A DNA stretch of 38,892 nucleotides from Clostridiales bacterium UBA7103 (GTDB taxonomy: Bacteria; Bacillota; Clostridia; Oscillospirales; Oscillospiraceae): assembly GCA_002493305.1 (NCBI GenBank), contig DKYJ01000036.1, positions 1 through 38,892 of the forward strand, in the 5' to 3' direction. The position numbers and the translations under genes were made by a program. This document shows positions 7,316 through 14,362 of this stretch, one piece after another. Position 1 is the stretch's first letter. Each line of letters opens with the position of its first letter. The notes under the pieces are model-generated. The model worked only from the letters and a program-made list of their open reading frames with translations. It was not told where the DNA came from and made no database searches.

Positions 7316-8122
7316 ATGATCCAGACAGACAATGAAAAAAGAAAGCTGCTCCAGAGCGCCGGTGCGGCGGAGACCTATAACGCCGAGAGTGAGCTGAGCA
7401 GGCTCGGTGAAGCCATAAATTCCCGCCGGAGCTTCAGCTATAACCCCAACAGCGACCCCATGTATCGGTCTTACGCCCGCCAGTACCGGCTCAACGGCCG
7501 CATGGCCATGAGGGATTCCATGGGGCAGGCGGCGGCGCTTACCGGGGGCTACGGCTCGAGCTACGGCGCGGCGGTGGGGCAGCAGCAGTACGACGAGTAT
7601 CTGCGCAGGCTCAGCGAGGAGCTGCCGGAGCTGTACGAATTTGCCTATCAGCGCTACGCCGACGAGGGCGACGCGCTCAAGGACAAATACAACATGGCTT
7701 ATCAGCGCTATGAGATTGATTATCGCCGCGAGCAGGACGCTATGGCCGAGCAGCAGCGGCAGGAGCAGCAGGCATACTCCCGCCGTCAGGACAGCTATAA
7801 CAGCCTTGTTAAGCTCATATCCGGCGCGGGCTACTCCCCCACGGACGATGAACTCAGCAAGGCCGGGATGACCCGCGCTCAGGCGGAGGCGCTGCTCAAC
7901 CGCTATCTCATGGAAAACGGGCTGCTGCCCGGGAGCGGCGGTGGCGGCGGCGGATATTACAGCTCCGGCAGCTCGAGGAAGAAAAAGAAGGCCGCCGAAA
8001 AGGATAAAAAAACCGTTGTCAAGCCCGGGGCGCAGGCTATAAGCTCGGCAAAAGGTTCGGGCATTGCATCCTCCGCCGCAGGCACCGCCGGTGGTATGGT
8101 ACAGAGGTCGGTCAAGATATGA
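7316..8122 (+). CDS. phage virion-associated protein of unknown function
   Basis: Hydrophilic 268-residue protein without membrane segments or known catalytic motifs. Seen: an N-terminal helical part with MYRSYARQYRLNGRMAMRDS, a Gly/Ala-rich stretch (TGGYGSSYGAAVGQQQ), long charged helices with a repeated (A)YQRY unit likely to form coiled coil, a Gly-rich hinge (GSGGGGGGYYSSGSS) and a Lys-rich tail. Similar proteins sit between tail and lysis genes in Clostridia prophages, so a structural or DNA-ejection role is possible. The start at 7316 is chosen because AGGAGG lies 5 bases before it; an earlier ATG would overlap the tail fragment without a ribosome site. It ends in an ATGA overlap with the endolysin gene. 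Confidence 0.7.
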   Translation: MIQTDNEKRKLLQSAGAAETYNAESELSRLGEAINSRRSFSYNPNSDPMYRSYARQYRLNGRMAMRDSMGQAAALTGGYGSSYGAAVGQQQYDEYLRRLSEELPELYEFAYQRYADEGDALKDKYNMAYQRYEIDYRREQDAMAEQQRQEQQAYSRRQDSYNSLVKLISGAGYSPTDDELSKAGMTRAQAEALLNRYLMENGLLPGSGGGGGGYYSSGSSRKKKKAAEKDKKTVVKPGAQAISSAKGSGIASSAAGTAGGMVQRSVKI

Positions 8123-8868
8123 ACGAGCGGGATATGAGAAACAGGGTCTGCACCATTGCCAAGAGCCATATCGGGCGCAGGGAGGCGGACAGAAGCCACC
8201 GGACGATCATCGACAGCTACAACCGCATCCGCCCTCTGCCCAGAGGCTATGCTATGAGCTATTCTGACCCCTGGTGCGCGGCCTTTGTGTCGGCGGTTGG
8301 AGCGGAGGCCGGAGCTGATAAGGCAGTGTTCCCGGAGTGCTCCTGCCCTGCTATGCTGCAAAAATATATCCGGAGCGGGCGCAGAGTGGATAAGAGCGCA
8401 GCGCCTGCCCCGGGGGATATAGTCATGTACGGCCAAAATGAGCCGACGCACGTCGGAATAATAACCGACGTCAGCGGCGGGACGATCAGCACCGTGGAGG
8501 GCAATCTGGGCGACAGCGTGGCGGCGAGAAGCGTACAGAAGGGTGACAGTCGGATACTGTGCTTTTGCAGGCCGGATTATGCCGCGCTTGCGGCGGACGG
8601 GGGACAGAGCCTGCCGGCAATGGCGCAAAGCCGATTCGCGCCAAAGCCTATGCGCTGCCTTCGGCAGGGCGACAGGGGAGAGGACGTGCGTTCGATGCAG
8701 AGCTTGCTTATGCTGCGGGGCTTCTCCGTGGGCGCTGATGGGGCCGACGGCGATTTCGGGACAAATACAGCGAAGGCTCTGCGCGGCTTTCAGCAGTCTC
8801 GGGGACTGGAGACAGACGGGGTTTTCGGAGCGGAGAGTCTCGCCGCGCTTTGGGAGGTGAGAGCGTGA
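8119..8868 (+). CDS. phage endolysin: CHAP domain plus peptidoglycan-binding domain
   Basis: Cell-wall hydrolase for host lysis. Seen: N-terminal CHAP amidase/endopeptidase fold with catalytic Cys53 in DPWCAAFVSAVG, His111 in THVGIITDVSGG and a supporting acidic/Asn residue in VEGN (126-129); then a linker and a C-terminal PG_binding_1 repeat at about 180-247 (LRQGDRGEDVRSMQSLL ... GDFGTNTAKALRGFQ ... LETDGVFGAESLAAL). The 249-residue length fits a complete enzyme. It overlaps the upstream gene by ATGA and the next gene by GTGA, so the lysis cassette is translationally coupled. No signal peptide, as expected for a holin-dependent lysin. Confidence 0.92.
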   Translation: MNERDMRNRVCTIAKSHIGRREADRSHRTIIDSYNRIRPLPRGYAMSYSDPWCAAFVSAVGAEAGADKAVFPECSCPAMLQKYIRSGRRVDKSAAPAPGDIVMYGQNEPTHVGIITDVSGGTISTVEGNLGDSVAARSVQKGDSRILCFCRPDYAALAADGGQSLPAMAQSRFAPKPMRCLRQGDRGEDVRSMQSLLMLRGFSVGADGADGDFGTNTAKALRGFQQSRGLETDGVFGAESLAALWEVRA

Positions 8869-9134
8869 CGCTCAACGGGAGCACAATAATCACTCTTGCG
8901 GCGGTGGTCGGAGCGGCTGCCGCGCTGCTGGGCTATTACAACAAGGTCTACGGCTGGTATAAGCGCCAGCAGGCTCAGGACAGGGACATCGCAGCCATCA
9001 AGGCCGAGCAGACCCTGCTTACATACGGTGTGCTGGCCTGCCTCAAGGGCATGAAGGAGCAGGGCTGCAACGGCCCGGTCAGCGAGGCCATCGGCAAAAT
9101 CGAAAAACATATCAATCAGAAAGCGCATATGTAG
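8865..9134 (+). CDS. small membrane protein of the phage lysis cassette
   Basis: 89 residues: one N-terminal membrane segment (IITLAAVVGAAAALLGYY), then a basic amphipathic stretch (KVYGWYKRQQAQDRDI) and a helical tail. The architecture matches the XhlA-like or accessory-holin proteins that accompany holins in Firmicutes phages. I choose GTG at 8865, overlapping the endolysin stop (GTGA) with GGGAGGTGA upstream; a TTG at 8850 would give five more residues and is less likely. Confidence 0.7.
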   Translation: MTLNGSTIITLAAVVGAAAALLGYYNKVYGWYKRQQAQDRDIAAIKAEQTLLTYGVLACLKGMKEQGCNGPVSEAIGKIEKHINQKAHM

Positions 9135-9156
9135 CGCAAATAAGAAAGGAGAAGGA

Positions 9157-9426
9157 ATGGAAGTTACCGCAGTTGCAGGCGTGGCCGGAATAAGCGTTAT
9201 CTGCTATCTCATAGGGCTGGGCGTGAAGCTTTCGCCGCTGGGAGACAGGTTCATACCCCTTGTCTGCGGCGCATTCGGCGGGGCGCTTGGCGCGCTGGGG
9301 CTGTATGTCATGCCGGAGTTTCCCGCCGGGGATATACTCAGCGCCGTCGCCGTGGGCATTGCCTCCGGCCTTGCCGCCACCGGCGCGGATCAGCTTGTAA
9401 AGCAGCTGGCCGCCGGACAGAAGTAA
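9157..9426 (+). CDS. phage holin
   Basis: 89-residue hydrophobic protein that probably forms the membrane lesion releasing the endolysin. Seen: N-terminal membrane helix (VAGVAGISVICYLIGLGV), a short charged turn (KLSPLGDRF), a second helix (IPLVCGAFGGALGALGLYV), and a small-residue-rich third helix (AVAVGIASGLAATGADQLV) with a short charged tail. This topology and the small-residue C-terminal helix resemble A118-like holins of Listeria and Clostridia phages. RBS AAAGGAGAAGG precedes the ATG. It is the last gene of the remnant. Confidence 0.8.
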   Translation: MEVTAVAGVAGISVICYLIGLGVKLSPLGDRFIPLVCGAFGGALGALGLYVMPEFPAGDILSAVAVGIASGLAATGADQLVKQLAAGQK

Positions 9427-9432
9427 TGAAAA

Positions 9433-9465
9433 AAGCCCTATCAGGAAATTTTCCTGATGGGGCTT
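9433..9465. terminator. terminator after the phage lysis genes
   Basis: AAGCCCTATCAGG and CCTGATGGGGCTT pair in a 13-bp stem, extended by A/T pairs at the loop. The uninterrupted T run lies on the minus-strand side (AAAAAA at 9429-9434), so the best termination is leftward; rightward termination of holin transcription may be weaker. Confidence 0.65.
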
Positions 9466-9492
9466 GAATTTCCGCTTCGGGCGTGGTATACT
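9464..9492 (+). promoter_or_regulatory. promoter of tRNA-Gly
   Basis: TTGAAT (9464-9469), 17-base spacer, TATACT (9487-9492). The predicted start is about 5-6 bases before the mature tRNA 5' end at 9505. The -35 box overlaps the end of the phage terminator hairpin, so the phage remnant directly abuts this promoter. Confidence 0.75.
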
Positions 9493-9504
9493 ACCATAGC
9501 AAAT

Positions 9505-9578
9505 GCGGATGTAGTTCATCGGTAGAACTCCGGCTTCCCAAGCCGATAAGGTGGGTTCGACTCCCATCATCCGCTCCA
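9505..9578 (+). tRNA. tRNA-Gly (anticodon CCC)
   Basis: 74 bases with encoded CCA. Acceptor GCGGATG pairs with CATCCGC; D-arm GTTC-ATCGGTA-GAAC; anticodon loop TTCCCAA giving anticodon CCC; T-arm GTGGG-TTCGACT-CCCAT. The outermost anticodon-stem pair looks like C-A, a mild irregularity. It reads GGG glycine codons. It has its own promoter and terminator and lies immediately beyond the prophage remnant, where tRNA genes often serve as integration targets, though no duplicated tRNA 3' end was found. Confidence 0.93.
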
Positions 9579-9579
9579 G

Positions 9580-9611
9580 AAAAAAGCACTTGCGAAAGCA
9601 AGTGCTTTTTT
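9580..9611. terminator. intrinsic terminator of tRNA-Gly
   Basis: AAAAAAGCACTTGC, GAAA loop, GCAAGTGCTTTTTT: a perfect 14-bp stem including the A/T flanks with a T6 tract. It starts one base after the tRNA CCA end and could work in both directions. Confidence 0.9.
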
Positions 9612-9617
9612 CAATGA

Positions 9618-9735
9618 AATTCGTTCCTTCGGAACGAGTGAAATATTTGCTCCGCAAATGTGGAATATGCCTGCGGCATATGATGGAACGAATTTTATTT
9701 CACATTTTGCCGAATGACAAAATATCATGCTGCGT
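9618..9735. repeat. chain of short palindromes (dispersed repeat type)
   Basis: Successive hairpins with tetraloop-like tips: TTCGTTCC-TTC-GGAACGA, ATTTGC-TCC-GCAAAT, ATATGCC-TGC-GGCATAT and TTTTG-CCGAATGA-CAAAA, separated by TGGAA/GTGAAAT linkers. ATTCGTTCC near the start is answered by GGAACGAAT at 9682-9690, so the whole may form a cruciform. It lies at the 3' end of the leftward VOR operon and may act as its transcript end. I recall similar arrays in gut Clostridia genomes. Confidence 0.6.
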
Positions 9736-10295
9736 CAGCAACGTTTCATTTTTGCTTTTCGGCCTATCTCAAGACCGATTGAAAACGCCTTTTCGTTCAA
9801 CGGGTTCATCTCCGGGCGCTTCGCGCCCAGCTTTTTATATATGGTGCCCAGCACATTGTCCGCGGGGAGCAGCTCGGTGAAGCCGATGATAGCGCCGGCC
9901 ATGACAATGTTCATCACCTTTGGGTTTCCAAGCTCTATGGCGATGTTCCCGGCGTCCACAGGGATAACTGCGGCGTTTTCATACTCTGGCACATCGGTGA
10001 CTATGGAGCTGTTAATAAACACTGCGCCTCCAGCCTTAACAGCCTGAGCAAAGCGGTGCATGGAGGGCTGGTTCAAAATCACGAGATAATCAGCCCGGCT
10101 CACCTTTGGCGCGCCTATATCCTCGTCTGAAATAACAACATAGCAGTTCGCTGTGCCCCCGCGCTGCTCCGCGCCATAGGACGGGAAGAAACTGACCTTG
10201 CTGCTGGTGGTCTCAGCGGTGGTATAGGCGAAAAGCTGGCCTATGACCATGACGCCCTGCCCGCCAAAGCCCGCAATTATCATTGATTTTTCCAT
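9735..10295 (-). CDS. 2-oxoacid:ferredoxin oxidoreductase, gamma subunit (VorC/KorC type)
   Basis: Part of the cytoplasmic enzyme that oxidatively decarboxylates 2-oxoacids to acyl-CoA while reducing ferredoxin. Seen: the gamma-domain signature IIAGFGGQGVMVIGQL (6-21), SYGAEQRGGTANCYVVIS (about 39-56) and SRADYLVILNQPS, over a normal 186 residues. It is the last gene of the leftward operon, 10 bases after the TPP-binding subunit. The subunit set (ferredoxin, alpha, beta, gamma as separate genes) matches VOR/KOR enzymes; the substrate (branched-chain, 2-oxoglutarate or other) cannot be told from this subunit. Confidence 0.92.
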   Translation of the reverse strand: MEKSMIIAGFGGQGVMVIGQLFAYTTAETTSSKVSFFPSYGAEQRGGTANCYVVISDEDIGAPKVSRADYLVILNQPSMHRFAQAVKAGGAVFINSSIVTDVPEYENAAVIPVDAGNIAIELGNPKVMNIVMAGAIIGFTELLPADNVLGTIYKKLGAKRPEMNPLNEKAFSIGLEIGRKAKMKRC

Positions 10296-10305
10296 GATCC
10301 GTCCC

Positions 10306-11049
10306 TCACTTTGCTCTGAATTCGCCTAACTGAAATTCGTTCAGCATGGCGTTATGGATCTGCTCAAGGGATTGCAGCGGTGACATTCCCCAGTTTGTCG
10401 GACAGTTGGAGACAAACTCCACAAAGGAAAATCCTTTTCCCGCAAGCTGATACTCGAAAGCCTTTTTTACCGCGGCTTTGGCTTTAATGGCATTTGGCGC
10501 GTCGGCGCAGGTCACCCTCGCGATATAGGAGGGGGCTTTGAGCTGCATGAGCAGTTCGCACATATGCATGGGATAGCCGTGTTCGGCGGCATTTCTGCCA
10601 TAGGGAGTGGTGGTAGTCTTTTCACCGACAAGGGTCGTGGGCGCCATCTGTCCGCCGGTCATGCCATAGGTGCCGTTGTTTATGAAGATGACGGTGAAGT
10701 TTTCCCCACGGTTTGCCGCGGATAGAGTCTCCGCAAGACCGATAGAGGCGAGGTCGCCATCACCCTGATATGTAAAGGTCAGGGTTTCGGGGCTGCACCG
10801 CTTGAAAGCGCTTGCCACGGCGCAGGCGCGGCCGTGGGGAGCAGCTATGGAGTCAAGATCCATATAATTTATACCAAGACCGCCGCAGCCGACGCCCTGT
10901 ATCCACACGCTGTTTTCGCGCTGACCCAGCTCATCGAGAACCTCAAGCACTGTTTTCAGCGCGGAGGAATGAAGGCAGCCCGGACAAAAGCCGGTCACAG
11001 CTCCGTCAATTATTCCTTTGGGGCGGGTATACACTGTTTTTTCACTCAT
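10306..11049 (-). CDS. 2-oxoacid:ferredoxin oxidoreductase, TPP-binding beta subunit (VorA/KorB type)
   Basis: Catalytic TPP half of the oxidoreductase. Seen: FCPGCLHSS (21-29), VGCGGLGINYMDLD (53-66), PHGRACAVASA, and the TPP/Mg motif GDGDLASIGLAET (96-108) ending in NNGTYGMTGGQMAPTT (124-139). At 247 residues it is complete. It overlaps the alpha gene by four bases (ATGA), so alpha and beta are coupled. The MTGGQMAPTT stretch is typical of VOR and KOR enzymes of anaerobic Firmicutes. Confidence 0.94.
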   Translation of the reverse strand: MSEKTVYTRPKGIIDGAVTGFCPGCLHSSALKTVLEVLDELGQRENSVWIQGVGCGGLGINYMDLDSIAAPHGRACAVASAFKRCSPETLTFTYQGDGDLASIGLAETLSAANRGENFTVIFINNGTYGMTGGQMAPTTLVGEKTTTTPYGRNAAEHGYPMHMCELLMQLKAPSYIARVTCADAPNAIKAKAAVKKAFEYQLAGKGFSFVEFVSNCPTNWGMSPLQSLEQIHNAMLNEFQLGEFRAK

Positions 11050-12152
11050 ATTTTGCTGCCCTCCTTGTAGGAATCGTTGAAAATTGCCTTTGCCGCCTCG
11101 ATTATGCGTTCTCTGTCAAGAATATTTCCTCCGGAGGACAGCACCGTGTACAGCGCCGTCCGCCCACAGAGAGCGTGCTTCACATCAACAGCAAACTGGG
11201 CAGGAATGGACATCTCAGCTGAGAGAACGCCTTTCAGCTGGGAGAAGTTCAGCCTGTCATACGCCTTAACGGGGAAGGGGTTTACTTTGAGTGGGCGGAT
11301 AAGACCCACAGGATAACCTTCCCGACGAAGAATATTAACGGCAGATTTGGCTATGCGCCCGGAGATGCCGTAGGCCGTGATGACAAGCTCGGCATCTTCT
11401 GCGTAGAGCGCCTCATACTCCTGCTCCTGCTCATCCCAGAGCGCGTACATCTCGGCATCGCGGATATTGAGCGTCTCCTGATCGAGCGTGCTGCTCAGAC
11501 CCGGCCCGCAGAGTATACTGTGGGGATCACCGCCCCGATTGCCGCGGGCAGCCCAGGTCTTTTCCTCGCGGATACGGGCAAGCTCTTCATCGCTCAGGGC
11601 TTCAGGCAGTTCCACCGGCTCCATCATAGTGCCAAGGAAGCCGTCAAGCAGCAGATATACCGGGTTTCTATACTTGTCGGCAAGCTCAAAGGCGCGGTAA
11701 GTCATATCCACCGCTTCCTGAAGCGTTGCCGGAGCAAACACCAGCATGCGGAAACCGCCGTTGCCGGAGGCCTTTGTTGCCTGAATATAGTCCTGCTGCG
11801 CGGGCTGGATAGAGCCTATTCCGGGCCCGCCGCGTTGGAAATTCGCGATAACAGAGGGCAGCCTTGCCCCGGCAAGAAAGCTGATCCCCTCGCTTTTGAG
11901 GGATATGCCGCAGCTTGATGAGCTGGTCATGCAGCGCACGCCCGCGGCAGCGGCTCCGTAAACCATGTTCACAGAGGCAATCTCACTTTCGCCCTGGATA
12001 AATATTCCGCCGAGCTGAGGCAGCTTCCTTGCCATGTATTCCGGCATCTCGTTTTGAGGGGTTATCGGATAGCCCGCAAAAAAACGGCAGCCTGCTCTTA
12101 ACGCCGCCTCTGCCACGGCTTCCGTGCCCTTCATCATAATTTTTTCACCCAT
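11046..12152 (-). CDS. 2-oxoacid:ferredoxin oxidoreductase, alpha subunit (VorB-like)
   Basis: Pyrimidine-binding and CoA-side subunit. Seen: MMKGTEAVAEAALRAGC then FFAGYPITPQNEMPEYMA (about 6-40), GESEIASVNMVYGAAAAG, MTSSSSCGISLKSEGISFLA, RGGPGIGSIQPAQQDYIQA, and a C-terminal domain (VITAYGISGRIAKSAV) of transketolase-C type. These are close to Clostridia VorB (3-methyl-2-oxobutanoate type). I start at 12152, where AAGGAGG precedes the ATG; a longer open frame to 12314 overlaps the ferredoxin gene and has no homologous character. The 5' end overlaps the ferredoxin gene by 8 bases. Confidence 0.93.
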   Translation of the reverse strand: MGEKIMMKGTEAVAEAALRAGCRFFAGYPITPQNEMPEYMARKLPQLGGIFIQGESEIASVNMVYGAAAAGVRCMTSSSSCGISLKSEGISFLAGARLPSVIANFQRGGPGIGSIQPAQQDYIQATKASGNGGFRMLVFAPATLQEAVDMTYRAFELADKYRNPVYLLLDGFLGTMMEPVELPEALSDEELARIREEKTWAARGNRGGDPHSILCGPGLSSTLDQETLNIRDAEMYALWDEQEQEYEALYAEDAELVITAYGISGRIAKSAVNILRREGYPVGLIRPLKVNPFPVKAYDRLNFSQLKGVLSAEMSIPAQFAVDVKHALCGRTALYTVLSSGGNILDRERIIEAAKAIFNDSYKEGSKI

Positions 12153-12369
12153 GCTGCTCCTCCTTGTATACGGAAATTGCCGCGTCCGGGCAAATTCTGG
12201 CGCATAGACCGCAGCCGATGCACAGCTCCGGACGCAGCGGGGCGATATACTGGTAGCCCTTGGAATTTGTGCCGTCCGACCTGCTGAGAACACCTCGAGG
12301 ACAGGTCTCGACACAGTAAAGGCAGCTTTTACAGGCCTCCGCGTAAATTTCTACTCTTCCTTTTACCAT
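12145..12369 (-). CDS. 2x[4Fe-4S] ferredoxin subunit of the oxidoreductase (VorD/KorD type)
   Basis: 74-residue electron-transfer subunit. Seen: two complete cluster motifs, CKSCLYCVETCPRG (13-26) and CIGCGLCARICPDA, as in the delta subunits of VOR/KOR enzymes. I start at ATG 12369 because AAGGAG is 7 bases upstream; an ATG-less extension to 12402 adds a non-ferredoxin leader (IYNNKEQN). It overlaps the alpha gene by 8 bases. It passes electrons to free ferredoxin, which would feed Rnf, hydrogenase or reductases encoded elsewhere. Confidence 0.92.
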   Translation of the reverse strand: MVKGRVEIYAEACKSCLYCVETCPRGVLSRSDGTNSKGYQYIAPLRPELCIGCGLCARICPDAAISVYKEEQHG

Positions 12370-12392
12370 GTTTTGCTCCTTATTGTTATAAA

Positions 12393-13079
12393 TCAAAACC
12401 ATTCGCCATAAGAACTCAGCTTTATGGGGAGAATCGGTACGTCCAGCTGCGACATGACGGAGCCGCAGAGAGCTGATTCTATGGTGACGAGCTTTGCGGG
12501 CTGCTCCGGCATAAGTGCCCGCAGCTCCCTGAGCCCGGTAAGAATAAGCTCGGGGCTTGTTTCAGCACCGATATTGGGATTAAAAATAAAAGAGTCTATG
12601 CTCAGCGCGCACGATGCGGTGATGTGGGCCATGGTGGCATTGATGTCCTCCGTGCGGCGCGACCACGGTCTATATGGGTTTAGAATGTATATTACCTCTG
12701 TGTCCTTACCGTGAAGACTTTGGGAAAACTGACCGATCATATGCGAGCCGTAATGCCCGCCGCCCACGTCAAGCAGTGTAAAGCAGCCGCTGTCCCTCAG
12801 GCTCTCGTCAACGCCGGATACTACGGTAGGCGCGTCAAAAAACTGCGGCTGCCAGCGCAGGCTTATCCCCTCGGCGTTGAGCTGCTGTGCAAAGTCCCTT
12901 GCGCGGAAGCCGGTCTTGGTCTGATCCATGTCAAAAAGCTGCACCGCGCAGGATTGCTCCCTTACAAGGGCAAATGCAAAATTTATTGCGATCTGGGTTT
13001 TGCCTGAGCCTGCCTCGCCCAAAAAGACAAAATTACGTTTTCCGGCGTAAAGCTCGCTTATCCTCACCACGGACATCAT
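12393..13079 (-). CDS. P-loop ATPase of unknown role in the VOR operon
   Basis: 228-residue cytoplasmic protein. Seen: Walker A GEAGSGKTQIAINFA (21-35), a switch-like DMDQTKTGFRARDFA (about 50-64), and Walker B LLDVGGGHYGSH (about 101-112); the fold pattern suggests the SIMIBI/ParA-MinD class, but the deviant-Walker second Lys (KGGxxK) is absent. No membrane segment, no Cys pair for Fe-S or metal transfer. It overlaps the CoA-transferase stop codon and lies 23 bases before the ferredoxin gene, so it is firmly inside the operon. Possible roles are enzyme activation or cofactor insertion for the oxidoreductase, or regulation. No family name can be given with confidence. Confidence 0.7.
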   Translation of the reverse strand: MMSVVRISELYAGKRNFVFLGEAGSGKTQIAINFAFALVREQSCAVQLFDMDQTKTGFRARDFAQQLNAEGISLRWQPQFFDAPTVVSGVDESLRDSGCFTLLDVGGGHYGSHMIGQFSQSLHGKDTEVIYILNPYRPWSRRTEDINATMAHITASCALSIDSFIFNPNIGAETSPELILTGLRELRALMPEQPAKLVTIESALCGSVMSQLDVPILPIKLSSYGEWF

Positions 13080-14296
13080 TCAAGCACTCTCTCCCGTTTG
13101 AGCCTGGCTATCTCCTGCGGGTCATAGCCGAGCTCACCAAGTATACTGTCGGTGTCTGCGCCTATCTGTCCCTGCTTTGAAAAGGCACGGCGGGAATAGT
13201 CCGAATATTTCACGGGCGGCGTGGGCATGAAGGTTTTCCCATCGGGGTAGTCCACTGGCTCAACAAAGCCGTTTGCCAGCGCCTGTTCATCATCGGGGAT
13301 GTCCCGTATATGGCGGGAAAGCTCATATGCCATGTCCACCTGCTCGAATATCTCCGCCCACTGGGTGGAGCTGCGCTTTTTTATGGTATCCGCGAGCTTG
13401 CGGGTAATGCCCGGGAGCTTGCCGGCCTTTCTCATGCTGCCTATGCTGGCAAGCTCCGGATCGTCAAGCAGTTCCGGCATGTCGAACACCTTCGCGAGCA
13501 TAGGGCGGTCGCTGGGGTATCTTTTGGAGATCGGCGCGATGTACACCCCGTCGCTGCACTCGTATATGTCCGAGAAGGGATTCCACGGGTCGTATCTGTC
13601 AGAGGGGAGCTGCTTGCCGTATTTTGCCTGAGTGTTGATGACATAGGGGCTGCTCATCCATATCCCCGCCCCGTAGAGGGAGGAGCTGATAAGCGTGCCA
13701 TGCCCGGTTTTCTCCCTGCCGATAAGAGCCATGAGTATGCCGTTGAGAAAATATGAGGCGGTGGCAATGTCTCCGAAAGCGTAAGGCGGTCTGGCGGGGA
13801 AATCCCCCGGCAGCACCATGTCACAGGCAGTGCCCGGACGAAGCCAGAAGGCGGTGGAATCAAAGCCCGGCCTGTCCTTTTCAGGCCCGTCAAGGCCGAA
13901 GCCCGAAAAATGGGCGTAGATCAGCCGGGGAAAGCGCTCCCTGAGCGCGGCATAGCCAAGACCCATCTTTTCCAGAGCACGCATGCGGGTGTTGGTCAGG
14001 AAAACATCCGCACCCTCTAATAGCTTGAAGAGTATCTCCCTGCCTTCATCGGATTTGAGATTCAGCCCCAAAAGGCGCTTGCCCGTGTTGAAAGCGTCAA
14101 ACAGTGGGTTGTTGTCCGGTTCAATGGGCATCTGGTGCATATCGCCTACGATGCGCAGGGAATCCCCTGTGCCGGGAACTTCTATTTTTATTACTTCCGC
14201 TCCGTAGTCAGCCAGCAGCCTTGAGGCAGTGGGGGCTGCCACAACGGTGGCAAGCTCAATTATTTTAAGCCCCTCCAAGGGCAGCGTTTTTTCCAT
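13076..14296 (-). CDS. class III CoA-transferase (CaiB/BaiF family)
   Basis: Transfers CoA between acyl-CoA and free carboxylates. Seen: N-terminal GLKIIELATVVAAPTASRLL (9-28), LLADYGAEVIKIEVPGTGD (27-45), FNTGKRLLGLNLKS (69-82), and the catalytic Asp146 in RPGFDSTAFW; C-terminal PPVKYSDY. At 406 residues it is complete. Relatives include formyl-CoA, carnitine, 2-hydroxyisocaproyl (HadA) and phenyllactate (FldA) transferases; context with 2-oxoacid:ferredoxin oxidoreductases suggests that the acyl-CoA product is used to activate another acid. RBS CGGAGG is 8 bases before ATG. A 32-base hairpin lies just upstream, after the ASRT gene. Confidence 0.93.
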   Translation of the reverse strand: MEKTLPLEGLKIIELATVVAAPTASRLLADYGAEVIKIEVPGTGDSLRIVGDMHQMPIEPDNNPLFDAFNTGKRLLGLNLKSDEGREILFKLLEGADVFLTNTRMRALEKMGLGYAALRERFPRLIYAHFSGFGLDGPEKDRPGFDSTAFWLRPGTACDMVLPGDFPARPPYAFGDIATASYFLNGILMALIGREKTGHGTLISSSLYGAGIWMSSPYVINTQAKYGKQLPSDRYDPWNPFSDIYECSDGVYIAPISKRYPSDRPMLAKVFDMPELLDDPELASIGSMRKAGKLPGITRKLADTIKKRSSTQWAEIFEQVDMAYELSRHIRDIPDDEQALANGFVEPVDYPDGKTFMPTPPVKYSDYSRRAFSKQGQIGADTDSILGELGYDPQEIARLKRERVLE

Positions 14297-14322
14297 AATA
14301 TGACCTCCGAAAATTATTTTTC

Positions 14323-14354
14323 AGCCGCAAATACCGACTTCGGTATTTGCGGCT
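14323..14354. other. intercistronic stem-loop between the ASRT and CoA-transferase genes
   Basis: AGCCGCAAATACCGA pairs with TCGGTATTTGCGGCT: 15 perfect base pairs around a 2-base tip. On the minus-strand transcript it is followed by GAAAAATAATTTT, not a U tract, so RNA stabilisation or processing is more likely than termination. It would separate the abundances of the sugar-handling genes and the CoA-transferase/oxidoreductase genes. Confidence 0.7.
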
Positions 14355-14362
14355 GTGTTGCC

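Larger units (their letters stand above)
4787..9426. mobile_element. decayed prophage remnant
   Basis: Repressor (leftward), divergent operator/promoter region, then a rightward fragment of a tail gene, a virion-type protein, a CHAP endolysin and two small holin-like membrane proteins, ending before tRNA-Gly. Integrase, excisionase, replication, terminase, portal, capsid and most tail genes are missing. An internal deletion therefore seems to have joined the control region to the late lysis end, with a dispersed repeat (5876-6010) near the join. No attachment-site duplication was recognised. The extent is inferred from gene content. Confidence 0.75.

Noticed and set aside
9505..9578. tRNA-Gly as proven prophage attachment site
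   Set aside because: No second copy of the tRNA 3' end could be found on the other side of the remnant, and no integrase is left.
12153..12314. N-terminal extension of the VOR alpha subunit
   Set aside because: It overlaps the ferredoxin gene in another frame, has no ribosome site and lacks family character; the ATG at 12152 has AAGGAGG.
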